NCBI GenBank assembly: GCA_025980765.1
Contig: JAICXB010000004.1
Location: forward strand, 1 to 64,000
Length of the DNA stretch: 64,000 bases
Reading direction: 5' to 3'
DNA from: Terriglobales bacterium
Lineage (GTDB): Bacteria > Acidobacteriota > Terriglobia > Terriglobales > Acidobacteriaceae
In this document: piece by piece, positions 25,970-35,159 of the stretch
Numbering within the stretch: the first letter of the stretch is position 1
How the letters are laid out: every line of letters starts with the position of its first letter
Translations under genes and position numbers: made by a program
The notes under the pieces: model-generated
What the model saw: the letters and a program-made list of their open reading frames with translations, nothing else
Told to the model about the DNA's origin: nothing
Database searches by the model: none

Positions 25970-27454
25970 CTAGGCTCCTGCGCGGTTTATGGTCGATATA
26001 AGTTTTCGAACCGCGCCTTGAATTTGTTCCACGGGCACGTTTCCGAATCCCAAAATGAATCCCTGGCGCCCGGGCCTGCGTAGATATGAAGACGAGAGCG
26101 GCACCAACCAAAGGTTCTGCCGCGCTGCTTCGTCCGCGATCGCCTGGTCGTCAATGCCTTTCAAAGTAATCGACAGGTTCATGCCGGCATCGCCTCCCGT
26201 GATCTCGGCAGCCGGGCCAAGCTCATCGCGAATCGCGCGGACCATGGCTCTCGATCGTTCTCCGTATAGGATGCGCATTCTACGCAGATGACGAGAAAAA
26301 TGACCTTCGTGGATGAAGTCGGCCAGGACCGATTGAGAGAAGACGGGCGGATTGAGGTCGATAGCGACCCGGGCGGCTCGGAATCGCGCTACCAGGTCTT
26401 GCGGGATGACCAGATAGCCCAGCCGCAATGAGGGGAAGAGAACTTTGCTGAACGTGCCTATATAGATGACGCGCGCATTGGCATCGAGACCCTGCAGAGA
26501 GGCAATGGGCATGCTCTCGTACCTGTACTCGCTGTCATAGTCATCCTCCAGAATCCAGGAACCGGAGCTTTCCGCCCACTGCAACAATTGCAGCCGACGC
26601 GAGGCACTCATGGTCACGCCCAGCGGATGCTGGTGCGACGGCGTAACCAGGGCTGCCCGGGCGCTCCGGCCTATTTTGATTCCCGCGGCAACGTTCAGTC
26701 CTTCTCCATCGACCGGCACTGGAAGAATCTGACAACCGTGAAAGGCAAAAACGCTGCGGGCAAGGCTGTATCCAGGTTCCTCCATCCATACTGAGTCGCC
26801 GCGGTCGAGCAAAACGCGAGTGGCGATCTCCAGTCCCTGCTGCGAGCCACTAACGATCATGATCTGCTCGGGCTCGCAGCGCACCCCACGCGCTGTACGC
26901 AGGTAAGTAGCAATCGCCCCACAAAGCTCGCTCAGTCCCATGGGATTGCCATAATTGAGTGAATTCATCGACGCTCTTCGGCAATGCCGCACAACCAGGC
27001 TATTCCATATTTGGAACGGAAATTGATCGACGGCGATTTGATTCACGCTGAAGGCGCCGGGCCCGCGGCGCAGCGGACTTTCGCCCAACGGCAGAGCTTC
27101 AGATTGCTTTGACAGTCGCCGTACGCCCCGATGATTGGGGAACGCCGCCCCAGTTCGCGAGGGCCGGACCGCCACCATCTGGTCAGGCAATGACGCGGAA
27201 ACGATAGTACCGGCGCCGACCCTTGTCTCGAAATATCCCTCAGCCTGAAGCTGCGCGTAAGCGTTCAAAATGGGAATACGAGAAATGCCAAGGTCCGAAG
27301 CGAGCAGGCGGGTCGAAGGAACACGATCGCCAGCGCGAAGGCTGTGTCCCACGATTGCCCCGCGATAGGCATCGTAGATCTGCCGGTGCAGCGGCTTCCT
27401 CAGAGCTCTGTCAATGGCGATAAGCGGCGATATGCCGGAGGCCACCTTTTTCAT
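25970..27454 (-). CDS. MocR-type regulator: GntR winged helix fused to aminotransferase domain
   Basis: A predicted 494-residue regulator. The first 75 residues are a GntR winged helix (LHRQIYDAYRGAIVGHSLRAGDRVPSTRLLASDLGISR). The rest is a fold-type I aminotransferase domain with the PLP-region motifs SGSQQGLEIATRVLLDRGD, LEDDYDSEYRYE and IGTFSKVLFPSLRLGY, where the Lys in FSK is the expected Schiff-base residue. MocR proteins such as PdxR and GabR bind PLP, often with an amino compound, to control transcription. ATG 27454 is preferred to the TTG two codons upstream. The LytTR gene is divergent, so the 177-base gap is a likely target. Confidence 0.9.
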   Translation of the reverse strand: MKKVASGISPLIAIDRALRKPLHRQIYDAYRGAIVGHSLRAGDRVPSTRLLASDLGISRIPILNAYAQLQAEGYFETRVGAGTIVSASLPDQMVAVRPSRTGAAFPNHRGVRRLSKQSEALPLGESPLRRGPGAFSVNQIAVDQFPFQIWNSLVVRHCRRASMNSLNYGNPMGLSELCGAIATYLRTARGVRCEPEQIMIVSGSQQGLEIATRVLLDRGDSVWMEEPGYSLARSVFAFHGCQILPVPVDGEGLNVAAGIKIGRSARAALVTPSHQHPLGVTMSASRRLQLLQWAESSGSWILEDDYDSEYRYESMPIASLQGLDANARVIYIGTFSKVLFPSLRLGYLVIPQDLVARFRAARVAIDLNPPVFSQSVLADFIHEGHFSRHLRRMRILYGERSRAMVRAIRDELGPAAEITGGDAGMNLSITLKGIDDQAIADEAARQNLWLVPLSSSYLRRPGRQGFILGFGNVPVEQIQGAVRKLISTINRAGA

Positions 27455-27631
27455 ATACAAAAGCTATTGGTCATATGAGATGTCGGTCAAGTGGCTATTG
27501 CTGCAGACCACTTGTGACGCTACCCTACAACGTTGTAAGCAGGAACGCCCAAGTCGCATTCGATTTCATGTGCCAAGAAGCTTGTTTCAGGAGAAGCGTG
27601 AAGTCGTTTCGACAATCGAGGTAATGCCATC

Positions 27632-28240
27632 ATGAGTTCCGTTACGATTCCCACTCAGCAGCCCCCGATCCGGAGCTTCTCCGATATCACTGGTCAAGCC
27701 ATTGAAGCTCCGAATCAAACGCAACGCCGGAATGCGAAGCGGCGTGCAGATAACAACCAGCAATGCGCCAGCTCTGTAGAAGATTCCACCGAGGAGTTGC
27801 TTAGCCTTGCCGGAGAAGAGCGCGCCGCGCGAAGTGCAGCTTCAGTCGATGCGGCGTCGCAGCCGAGACCAGTTCGGCGGTTTCCATCGCGGATCGCAAT
27901 CAGATCGCAGCGCACGATTTCCTTCGTCGATGCGCGAGAGATCACGTCTGTGGAAGCCCAAGCCAACTATGTGGTCATTCGCCACAAATCTTCGGACCTC
28001 ATGGTGAGAGAATCTATCTCGAAAATGGCGGAGAAGCTCAAGCCCTACGGTCTGGTACGAATCCATCGCTCATGTCTGGTGAACACCGCCCTGGTCGAAG
28101 AAATTAAGCCATTGAACACAGGGGAGTATCTCTTGCGAGTGCGCGAGGGAAAGAGCTACATCGTATCTCGAAGGTATAAGGATAACTTGCGCCTGTTGGC
28201 AGATGTGTGGTGTGGCGTTCGCACAGGATTATTGAAGTGA
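27632..28240 (+). CDS. LytTR DNA-binding protein without receiver domain
   Basis: A 202-residue protein. Residues about 1-90 are polar and probably disordered (STEELLSLAGEERAARS). The C-terminal 110 residues are a LytTR domain with ISFVDAREITSVEAQANYVVIRH, then VRESISKMAEKL and LVRIHRSCLVNTALVEEI, and SYIVSRRYKDNLRLL. LytTR domains bind short direct repeats in promoters. Most such regulators carry a receiver, which is absent here, so activity may depend on expression or a bound partner. ATG 27623 just upstream is another possible start. It is transcribed away from the MocR-type gene. Confidence 0.85.
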   Translation: MSSVTIPTQQPPIRSFSDITGQAIEAPNQTQRRNAKRRADNNQQCASSVEDSTEELLSLAGEERAARSAASVDAASQPRPVRRFPSRIAIRSQRTISFVDAREITSVEAQANYVVIRHKSSDLMVRESISKMAEKLKPYGLVRIHRSCLVNTALVEEIKPLNTGEYLLRVREGKSYIVSRRYKDNLRLLADVWCGVRTGLLK

Positions 28241-28354
28241 ATAAGTACTGCAACATCTAAAACGGAACTGATTGTGCTGACCTTAAATCTTACAAATAAA
28301 GAGGTGAGCCACGGGCAGTTTCTGTGGCGTAGCCGGTCCTTCCGATGCGAGCAG

Positions 28355-29296
28355 CTAGTGATTACCAGCTAGTTGCGTGAATTTACCCAAGTCGATGTTC
28401 CCGCCGGAGACGATCGCCGCAATGTTGCCAGAGCCGGCGCGGCCGGACAGCGCGGCGGCGACCGCGCAGGCAGATGCTCCTTCTATGATCACGCGATTGC
28501 GTTCGGCCACGACTTTCATGGCTTGAGCGGCCTCGTTCAGAGTCACAACAAGAGAAGCGTCGAGGAGCTTGCGCGCATGTTCAAACATGCTTGGGAACAC
28601 CGTTTTGCTGCCGATACCATCGACAAACGAAGGCCTATATTCGACCATGCGCGGCTCTCCTGCCGCGAGAGACGCAGCCAGCGGAGCGGCAGTTTCGATC
28701 TCGGCGGCGTAGATGCGTACCCGCGGAGCCACTAGGCGCAGAACTGCAGCCATGCCGCACGACAGACCCCCACCGCCCCAGGGGATCACCACAGCCTCGA
28801 GGTCTGGCAAATCTTCCAGCAGCTCCAGCGCGATTGTGGAATTGCCTGCCATCACATGTGGATCATCGAAGGCATGAATAAAGGTTGCATCCACGCCAGG
28901 GTAAGAGCGGGTTTCAAAGGTGCGCCACCATTCCGCAAATGGGACTTTGATTACGCGCCCGCCCATCCGCTCCACCGCGAGAATCTTTGTGGCCGGAGCA
29001 GTTTCGGGAGCGACGATCGTCGCCTGAATGCCCAGGCGGCGCGCGCAAAACGCGACCCCCTGCGCCATGTTGCCGGCTGAGGCAGTCAGGACTCCGCGGT
29101 CGAGCTGTCCGCGCGGCGTCAGCGCCATCACATTCGCTGCTCCGCGAATCTTGAACGAGCCAATCGGCTGCAGGTTCTCAAGCTTCAGATACAAATCGGC
29201 GGGCGCATCGGTATTGCAGCGGACCAGCGGAGTGCGAAAGGCGATTTTGGATATGTTACGACGCGCTTCTTCAGCTTGAGCGAGCGAGATGGGCAT
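28355..29296 (-). CDS. PLP-dependent threonine/serine dehydratase
   Basis: A predicted 313-residue fold-type II PLP enzyme, close to the usual length of catabolic threonine dehydratases and serine racemases. Motifs are KLENLQPIGSFKIRGA (PLP Lys in SFKIRG), TASAGNMAQGVA and the phosphate-binding GGGGLSCGMAA, ending SGGNIDLGKF. It should convert threonine to 2-oxobutyrate or serine to pyruvate; there is no C-terminal regulatory ACT domain. The ATG at 29296 starts just before the conserved domain, and a much longer upstream extension lacks support. Isomerase or hydroxyaspartate activity is possible. Confidence 0.88.
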   Translation of the reverse strand: MPISLAQAEEARRNISKIAFRTPLVRCNTDAPADLYLKLENLQPIGSFKIRGAANVMALTPRGQLDRGVLTASAGNMAQGVAFCARRLGIQATIVAPETAPATKILAVERMGGRVIKVPFAEWWRTFETRSYPGVDATFIHAFDDPHVMAGNSTIALELLEDLPDLEAVVIPWGGGGLSCGMAAVLRLVAPRVRIYAAEIETAAPLAASLAAGEPRMVEYRPSFVDGIGSKTVFPSMFEHARKLLDASLVVTLNEAAQAMKVVAERNRVIIEGASACAVAAALSGRAGSGNIAAIVSGGNIDLGKFTQLAGNH

Positions 29297-29617
29297 GCGC
29301 TGAATCTTAAACCCTGTAAATAGTTCTTGGAACACGGGACACGTGGGGCATGCACCCAAAGCCCGCATCGAAGCTGGGGTGGTGATCAGGCGCTCTCTTT
29401 GGCCGCTGAAATAAAAATGCATCAGCCGGCGGTCGCGCAACATCTTGGGTCTGTACCAAAGCTTCATTTTCCCCGAAGAGGGAATGCTTCTCTTTTCCCA
29501 TGGAGTCACTGCCAGGAATGCTGAAAAAAGTGAAGCCTCGAATGACGAAGGACCGGACCGATCACGGGATTCCAGGCTGTATAGCAAAACCCAAAAAGCA
29601 ATTTTTCAGGAGGAGAT
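29297..29617. other. Intergenic region between divergent genes, no gene seen
   Basis: These 321 bases separate the dehydratase and the alcohol dehydrogenase. Open frames here are short or are extensions of the dehydratase frame without conserved sequence. The last 20 bases contain CAGGAGGAG before the dehydrogenase ATG. No repeat or RNA gene is visible. Confidence 0.5.
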
Positions 29618-30664
29618 ATGTCGACAATGAGAGCGGCGGCAGCACCAAATGTGACGCCTATGAAGGTGGCGCAGGTTTCCAAACCCGGAGCAGACTTCGA
29701 GATCGTTGAACGGGAGATTCCCACACCGGGTGCGGGACAGGTGCGCATTAAGGTGCAGGCCTGTGGCATCTGTCACAGCGACGCGCTCACGAAGGAGGGC
29801 GAATGGCCGGGAATTCAGTATCCGCGCGTTCCAGGTCATGAAGTGGCGGGCGTTCTCGATGAAGTGGGCGACGGTGTTTCCGCGTGGAAAAAAGGCCAGC
29901 GTGTGGGTGTGGGCTGGCACGGCGGTCAGGACAACACGTGTCGCGAGTGCCGGCGGGGTGATTTTGGCAATTGCCGCAATCTGCAAATTCCCGGCATCAG
30001 CTACGACGGTGGATATCAGCAGTACATGGTAGCTCCCGTGGAAGCGCTGGTAGCGATACCAAATAGTTTGAGTGACGTCGAAGCAGCGCCGCTGCTTTGC
30101 GCTGGAATCACTACTTACAATGCGCTGCGGCACAGCGGCGCGCTTCCCGGCGACCTGGTCGCGGTGCAAGGGATCGGCGGTCTCGGCCATCTTGGAGTCC
30201 AATTTGGGAACAAGTTTGGCTATAAGATCGCAGCGATTGGGCGCGGACCCGAAAATGCCGCGCTGGCAAAAAAGCTGGGAGCCAGCGTGTACATCGATAG
30301 CAAAGCGACGAATGCAGCCGAGGAATTACAAAAGCTGGGCGGCGCGCGGGTAATTTTGGCCACCGCGCCAAGCTCGAAAGCAATGTCGGAGCTGATCGAC
30401 GGTCTCGCTCCTAATGGCAAGCTCGTCGTGATCGGAGCTGCGTTCGATCCAATTGAGGTCACACCCATACAACTCATCAATGGAAGTCGAACAATTCAAG
30501 GCTGGGCTTCGGGAACGCCGGCCGACTCCGAAGACACGTTGCGTTTCGCCGAATTGTCCGGCGTACGTCCCATGATAGAAACCTATCCGCTGGAGAAAGC
30601 AGGCGAGGCGTACGCACGAATGATGAGTGGGAAAGCAGAATTCCGCGTCGTCTTGACGATGTAA
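29618..30664 (+). CDS. Zinc-dependent alcohol dehydrogenase (medium-chain family)
   Basis: A predicted 348-residue MDR enzyme. The catalytic zinc ligands are in ACGICHSD, PGHEVAG and CAGITTYNAL. The NAD(P)-binding motif is VAVQGIGGLGHLGVQFG. The structural-zinc lobe reads TCRECRRGDFGNC and has three clear Cys; the usual first Cys appears replaced in GGQDNTC, so this site may be weak or coordinated differently. The enzyme should oxidise alcohols or reduce aldehydes with NAD(H) or NADP(H). CAGGAGGAG precedes the ATG. No other pathway gene is adjacent. Confidence 0.9.
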   Translation: MSTMRAAAAPNVTPMKVAQVSKPGADFEIVEREIPTPGAGQVRIKVQACGICHSDALTKEGEWPGIQYPRVPGHEVAGVLDEVGDGVSAWKKGQRVGVGWHGGQDNTCRECRRGDFGNCRNLQIPGISYDGGYQQYMVAPVEALVAIPNSLSDVEAAPLLCAGITTYNALRHSGALPGDLVAVQGIGGLGHLGVQFGNKFGYKIAAIGRGPENAALAKKLGASVYIDSKATNAAEELQKLGGARVILATAPSSKAMSELIDGLAPNGKLVVIGAAFDPIEVTPIQLINGSRTIQGWASGTPADSEDTLRFAELSGVRPMIETYPLEKAGEAYARMMSGKAEFRVVLTM

Positions 30665-30829
30665 CGCCAGTTGCGTTATCAGAGGACCGTCCCTCGCACG
30701 CTTCCAGCGCACGTCGTGGTACGTGCTCGGCGCGCGAGGATCAGCACGCGGGATTACATGCTCGGTGATCCCGCCCCTGCTCTTTAAGATCAAGGCGGAA
30801 CATCGAACTTCCATGGCAGGTTCACACAG

Positions 30830-31486
30830 ATGAGACTCGTCTCGCCCAATCTGGGATTGCCCCGTGAAATTATGTGGCACGGCACGAAGGTCGCGACTGC
30901 GATCTTCAAGCGGCCCACCAGCGGTAGAGTGGCCTTGCGGAAGCTCAATCTTGACGGTGATCGGCAGGCGGACCTCACCGTCCACGGTGGTGAATACAAG
31001 GCGGTTTACTGTTACTCGCTTACCCATTATGAGTATTGGAGAGCGGAGCTTCCCGGCCTGGAGTTGCCATTGGGGATCTTCGGGGAGAATTTCACGATCG
31101 ACGATTTCTCTGAAGACCCAATCCATATTGGCGACCGCTTTTCCGTGGGTTCTGCTGAGGTCACAGTAACGCAGCCTCGCATGCCTTGTTACAAACTCGC
31201 AGTGAGGTTTCAGAGGAACGACATGGTCAAGCGATTCCTCGCAAGCAGGCGAACCGGTTTCTATCTCGCAGTGGAACGCGAGGGCGAAGTCGGAGCGGGC
31301 GACGGGATCACGCTTTGCAGCAGAACCGATAACAGTATTCCGGTTTCCGAAATTACACGACTCTATGTGGCGAAAACATACAACGACTTCGATGTGGCTT
31401 CCATTCAAAACGCGGTTCACCTTGCCGCTTTGCCGGAGAGCTGGAAATCGCATTTTCGCGAGCGGATTCAAATGGCGCGTGTTTGA
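30830..31486 (+). CDS. MOSC-domain protein (YiiM-like)
   Basis: A predicted 218-residue cytoplasmic protein. The N-terminal beta-barrel shows the signature DRQADLTVHGGEYKAVYCY and LGIFGENFT. The conserved Cys of the sulfur-carrier or molybdenum-binding site is in QPRMPCYKLAVRF. The C-terminal 50 residues form the small helical domain common in YiiM proteins. MOSC proteins take part in molybdenum-cofactor-dependent reduction of N-hydroxylated compounds in some bacteria. No cofactor gene is nearby, so the substrate is unknown. It lies 97 bases upstream of the tRNA gene. Confidence 0.88.
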   Translation: MRLVSPNLGLPREIMWHGTKVATAIFKRPTSGRVALRKLNLDGDRQADLTVHGGEYKAVYCYSLTHYEYWRAELPGLELPLGIFGENFTIDDFSEDPIHIGDRFSVGSAEVTVTQPRMPCYKLAVRFQRNDMVKRFLASRRTGFYLAVEREGEVGAGDGITLCSRTDNSIPVSEITRLYVAKTYNDFDVASIQNAVHLAALPESWKSHFRERIQMARV

Positions 31487-31521
31487 GATGCGCGCCGGTG
31501 CGGACCTCAGTCGCGCATTGT

Positions 31522-31527
31522 TATAAT
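31522..31527 (+). promoter_or_regulatory. Candidate -10 element of the tRNA-Phe gene
   Basis: A perfect TATAAT lies 56 bases upstream of the mature tRNA 5' end. I cannot see a convincing -35 box at the right spacing, so this is only tentative. Confidence 0.35.
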
Positions 31528-31583
31528 TCAAAATCATCGCCAGATTGCGACGCATTCAACCTTGCCGTCGCCAATCACCGAAT

Positions 31584-31659
31584 GGCCAGGTAGCTCAGAT
31601 GGTAGAGCGCAGCCCTGAAAAGGCTGGCGTCGGCGGTTCGATTCCGTCCCTGGCCACCA
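31584..31659 (+). tRNA. tRNA-Phe (anticodon GAA)
   Basis: The sequence folds as a full cloverleaf of 76 bases including an encoded CCA end. The acceptor stem is GGCCAGG pairing with CCTGGCC, then discriminator A. The D-arm begins GCTC. The anticodon loop CTGAAAA gives GAA, for Phe, between CAGCC and GGCTG. The T-stem GGCGG/CCGTC, with one G-U pair, encloses TTCGATT. All expected invariant bases are present. Confidence 0.95.
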
Positions 31660-31682
31660 TCGTAAACCTTACCCGCAAGGCT

Positions 31683-32141
31683 TTACTTATCGGTATTGAA
31701 GATGTCGGCCACGGCTTTCCATTTGCCATTCTGCTTCTTCCAAACAACCACGTACTTGCCGGGACTGATGCTGGGAGCACCGTCGGGGCCGTTCATTGTC
31801 AATTCAAAGGTGCCAACCTCGTATGCCATGTCGCGGCTTTTTGCGACTGCAATTTTCACCGGGGCAAAGCGGAGATGAAAGCCGGGGCTTTGGAAAAGGT
31901 GATGCCAGAGTTGGCGGATATTCTCTCTCCCCTCCGCTTTGGGAGCATTGAACGGCAGCACAGTAGCATCATCCGCATAGAACGTGAGGGTTTTTTCGAG
32001 GTTCTTCTGTTCGACCGCCTCTGACCAATGCTTGTCAGAATTGCGAATAGCCGCTGTGTCATCGCTGCTCGCTGGGTTCTGAGCCAAAGCGAACGACAAC
32101 GTGAAGACAAACGCGACTATCATACTTTTCGAGAGTTTCAT
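31683..32141 (-). CDS. Exported SnoaL/DUF4440-like protein
   Basis: A predicted 152-residue protein with a signal peptide (MIVAFVFTLSFALAQN) and an NTF2-like domain. The domain shows IRNSDKHWSEAVEQKNLEKTLTFYADDATVLP, then GRENIRQLWHHLFQSP, and closes with YVVVWKKQNGKWKAVADIFN, the pattern of DUF4440/ketosteroid-isomerase-like proteins. Such domains bind hydrophobic small molecules or act as enzymes; this one has no assigned substrate. The ATG at 32141 has GGAG 8 bases upstream and is preferred to 32201. Its 3' end converges on the tRNA-Phe gene. Confidence 0.85.
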   Translation of the reverse strand: MKLSKSMIVAFVFTLSFALAQNPASSDDTAAIRNSDKHWSEAVEQKNLEKTLTFYADDATVLPFNAPKAEGRENIRQLWHHLFQSPGFHLRFAPVKIAVAKSRDMAYEVGTFELTMNGPDGAPSISPGKYVVVWKKQNGKWKAVADIFNTDK

Positions 32142-32231
32142 TTGCGCGCTCCAGTACTCCGGAGAAGGCGTCAGACTACAACTCCACCGGAGAGCGGTCA
32201 AATCGTCAGGCTCGATTCTGGACGAAGAATC

Positions 32232-32447
32232 TTATGAAGACCGAATGTGCGGGTTGGCGTCCACCTGATTCCTTCGCAACCAGCGCGCAACCTCCGTGTC
32301 AAAGCGGAAATGAAGCTGGACTTCCGATTCGTCCAGCACTCGCCAAGTGCCTTCATTGACGCGAAATTCGACCATACCGTCACGCAGGCGGTAGTCATTA
32401 GACACGCCACCGCTGAAGAACAGACGAAGCGTCTGATGATAAGGCAT
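32232..32447 (-). CDS. Small hypothetical protein
   Basis: A 71-residue frame whose product has amphipathic strand-like segments (LRLFFSGG, YRLRDGMVEFRV, WRVLDESEVQLHFRFDTEVARWLRRNQ) typical of a real small protein rather than antisense noise. I do not recognise a family. No clear ribosome site lies before the ATG, so it may start elsewhere or not be translated. It sits upstream of the DUF4440-like gene on the same strand, 90 bases away. Confidence 0.45.
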   Translation of the reverse strand: MPYHQTLRLFFSGGVSNDYRLRDGMVEFRVNEGTWRVLDESEVQLHFRFDTEVARWLRRNQVDANPHIRSS

Positions 32448-32671
32448 TAGAGAGATTTAGCTCGGCCAGAGTACTGGAAAAGATGCAGAGCTCATGGAAG
32501 ATGGTTGTAAGCGGCAGAGGAAAGATTCAGGCGCAGCACCGTTCATCTGAGTCGGGGGGTTTGTTTTCAGTTCTTCGATTCGATTCTAGCCATTGCTTAG
32601 GAACGTGCTGGGTCGCATTTTCGCTGCTCCGAACTCGCATTGCTATTTTCGAGCGTCGTTCGAATAAGGAA

Positions 32672-33706
32672 TCATCGGGTCGCGATCGAGGGTGGAGCAG
32701 CGTTCGAAGCCATGAAGGCCTTTACCTTGGCCATGGTTTCCCGCACTTCAGACGAATCGGGCCCCTGTGGAACCAGCGTCAGGAAAGCCTGTAGCTCCGT
32801 CACAGCATCGTTGTAGTTCTTCAAAGCGAGCAGGGCGTGAGCCCGGACGAGATGGATCGGCGCGTAGTCGCGCGGAATCTCCTGTTGTGCACGAGCGAGC
32901 TGCTCCAGCGCATGCTGATACTCGGCTTTGCCAATGTACGACTTGGCCATTTCAAAGTGGGCCTGCCAGGCTTCGGGAGCGAGAGTGATGGCACGATCGC
33001 AAGCGCGTAGCGCCTCATCAAATCTAGCTAGCTGATTCAATGCTGCGCCCGTTGCGGTGTATGCCATGGCATAACCAGGGTCGGAGTGAATGGCCTTGTC
33101 CAATTCGTCAATGGCACTCTTGGTGTCATTTTTGTCCAGCGCCATAACAGCCTGAAGCGTGAGCGCCGGGGCATAGCTGGGGTAAATTTGAAGGGCTTTG
33201 CTAAGGTACTTGCTCACGTCTTCCAATTTGTTCTTCGCCAGCGCAGCTTCCGCCTTGTGAAATGCCTGCCGCGCCTTTTCGGGAACTCTATATTCAGCCA
33301 CTGACACTGTCGCCGTTCCGTCCGCTTGCTGGACATTGGTCCCGGCCGTATTCAAACGCAACGTGATTGAGGCATTCATCTCGCCCGCAGGAACGCGCTC
33401 GCGCGTCTCCGCCATTCCATGAAGGGCTACCACCTCATAGTTGGTCATAGGAAGCGCGGAGAACTCAAAAGACCCGTCGCTCCTGGTGTAACCTGAAGCC
33501 ATAGCCGTACCGGTTTGCAAATCTCGAACTTCGATCCTTGCTTCCCCTATCGGAGTTCCTTGTGGGGTCACAACCGAGCCGCTGATCACAACGCCGCCCA
33601 TGCCGTTGCTCATGCTCGTGCGCGGACCCATCCCAGAGTTCTGGGCAATACCGCAAATAGTAAAGAAGGATGAGAAAACGAGAACTGCTGCCAAACGACC
33701 TTTCAT
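32672..33706 (-). CDS. Exported protein: carboxypeptidase-regulatory domain plus TPRs
   Basis: A predicted 344-residue exported protein. After a signal peptide (VLVFSSFFTICGIAQ), residues about 45-125 form a carboxypeptidase-regulatory-like (transthyretin) domain with GSVVTPQGTPIGEARIEVRD and GSFEFSALPMTNYEVVA. The rest (about 145-335) is five or so TPR motifs, such as AEAALAKNKLEDVSKYLSKALQIYPSYAPAL and YQHALEQLARAQQEIP. It probably acts as a periplasmic scaffold. The ATG at 33706 is preferred to 33736 because the ribosome site AGAGG lies upstream. It is divergent from aroA. Confidence 0.82.
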   Translation of the reverse strand: MKGRLAAVLVFSSFFTICGIAQNSGMGPRTSMSNGMGGVVISGSVVTPQGTPIGEARIEVRDLQTGTAMASGYTRSDGSFEFSALPMTNYEVVALHGMAETRERVPAGEMNASITLRLNTAGTNVQQADGTATVSVAEYRVPEKARQAFHKAEAALAKNKLEDVSKYLSKALQIYPSYAPALTLQAVMALDKNDTKSAIDELDKAIHSDPGYAMAYTATGAALNQLARFDEALRACDRAITLAPEAWQAHFEMAKSYIGKAEYQHALEQLARAQQEIPRDYAPIHLVRAHALLALKNYNDAVTELQAFLTLVPQGPDSSEVRETMAKVKAFMASNAAPPSIATR

Positions 33707-33878
33707 TGAGCCCAATACCTCTTGGAGTTCCTGCACGTAATCTGGGAATACCTGCTGTGCTGTTCAGTGAGAATGAAGCCGGAGCGGGACAAGTTGGCCA
33801 ATCTTGAGCGCTCGCGGATGAAATATATATTCTGGTGACAGGCAACTACACTGAGTTGCCAGGATCGATTTTCTGCAA

Positions 33879-35159
33879 ATGAGTGAGATTGTTATAACTC
33901 CCGCACGCAATGTTGCCGGTTCCATTCGATTGCCAGGCGACAAAAGTATTTCCCACCGCTACGCGATGTTGGCGGCACTGGCCGAGGGAACCACTCGATT
34001 GCAAAACTTCTCTACTGGGGCAGATTGTGCAAGCACGCTGCAATGCCTGCGGGCCGTGGGTGTTAGCGCGGCGCAAGAAAATGGGAGTCTCCTTATCAAC
34101 GGCTGCGATGGCAAATTTACCGCCCCGTCCGCGGCGCTGGATTGCGGGAATTCCGGCTCTACTATGCGCATGCTCTCGGGCATCCTGGCGAGCCAGCCGT
34201 TTGCCTGTGAGCTGCTTGGAGACGAATCTCTTTCCCGGCGACCAATGCGAAGGATTATCGAGCCGCTATTACAAATGGGCGCCAACATCGATTCGCGGGA
34301 TGGGCAGGCCCCTCTGCGAATCACTGGTCGCAAACTCCGAGGAATCGAGTTCCGTCCTAAAGCCGCCAGCGCACAAGTCAAAACCTGCGTGCTGTTCGCC
34401 GGCCTCTCGGCGGCCGGCGAGACCGTCGTCGAGGAAAAACTCCGCACCCGCGATCATGGCGAGTTGGCGCTGTGTGCCTTTGGCGCACAAATCGAGCGTC
34501 AGCGAAATCGCGTAAGCATCCGCGGAGGACAACGCTTGAAAGCTATCGAGGCGACTATTCCGGGCGATATCTCGTCAGCCGCATTTTTTCTGTGTGCGGC
34601 GGCGCTTTTTCCCAGAAGCAATTTGATCATCGACTCAGTGTTGCTGAACCCCACCCGGGCCGTGTTGCTCGACGTGCTGATCGCCTTGGGAGTCCAAATC
34701 AACGTACTGCAGGTGGACGAACAGCACGGAGAACTTGTCGGAACGATCAAGATCCAGGGAGGACAACTCGGCGGCTTGAAAATCTCAGGTGGACAAGCGG
34801 CTGCCCTGATTGATGAGATCCCGGTCTTGGCCGCAGTTGCTCCCTACACTCGCGATGGTATTGAAGTGAGAGACGCTCGGGAACTGCGGGTCAAAGAGTC
34901 CGATCGCCTCTCCACTGTAACCAGGAATCTGCGGGCCATGGGCGCGGAGGTCACCGAATTCGACGATGGATTAAGAGTTCCAGGAGGCCAGAGCCTGCAT
35001 GGGGCGGAAATCGATTCTGAGCATGACCACCGCATTGCAATGGCTTTCACCGTGGCTGCGCTGCGCGCCGAAGGTGACACCCTCATTCGCGGCGCCGACG
35101 CCGCGCGGGTCTCTTTTCCCGGCTTTTATCAGACGCTGGACACAGTTGTAGAGCGCTAG
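33879..35159 (+). CDS. aroA: 3-phosphoshikimate 1-carboxyvinyltransferase (EPSP synthase)
   Basis: A 426-residue enzyme of the shikimate pathway that joins phosphoenolpyruvate to shikimate 3-phosphate to give EPSP. The sequence has the LPGDKSISHR motif near residue 20 with the essential Lys, LDCGNSGSTMRML, SADISSAAFF-type motif (seen as PGDISSAAFFLCAAAL), RVKESDRL and DHRIAMAF. All six beta-alpha units expected of the family are present. Length fits the bacterial enzyme. It is the only shikimate gene in the window. Confidence 0.96.
   Translation: MSEIVITPARNVAGSIRLPGDKSISHRYAMLAALAEGTTRLQNFSTGADCASTLQCLRAVGVSAAQENGSLLINGCDGKFTAPSAALDCGNSGSTMRMLSGILASQPFACELLGDESLSRRPMRRIIEPLLQMGANIDSRDGQAPLRITGRKLRGIEFRPKAASAQVKTCVLFAGLSAAGETVVEEKLRTRDHGELALCAFGAQIERQRNRVSIRGGQRLKAIEATIPGDISSAAFFLCAAALFPRSNLIIDSVLLNPTRAVLLDVLIALGVQINVLQVDEQHGELVGTIKIQGGQLGGLKISGGQAAALIDEIPVLAAVAPYTRDGIEVRDARELRVKESDRLSTVTRNLRAMGAEVTEFDDGLRVPGGQSLHGAEIDSEHDHRIAMAFTVAALRAEGDTLIRGADAARVSFPGFYQTLDTVVER

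Noticed and set aside
28355-29587. Longer start for the threonine dehydratase at 29587
   Set aside because: The extra 97 residues show no conserved sequence, whereas ATG 29296 starts just before the enzyme domain and gives the normal family length.
30326-31555. Long minus-strand frame opposite the dehydrogenase and MOSC genes
   Set aside because: Two well-supported plus-strand genes with clear motifs cover this stretch; the antisense product has no recognisable domain.
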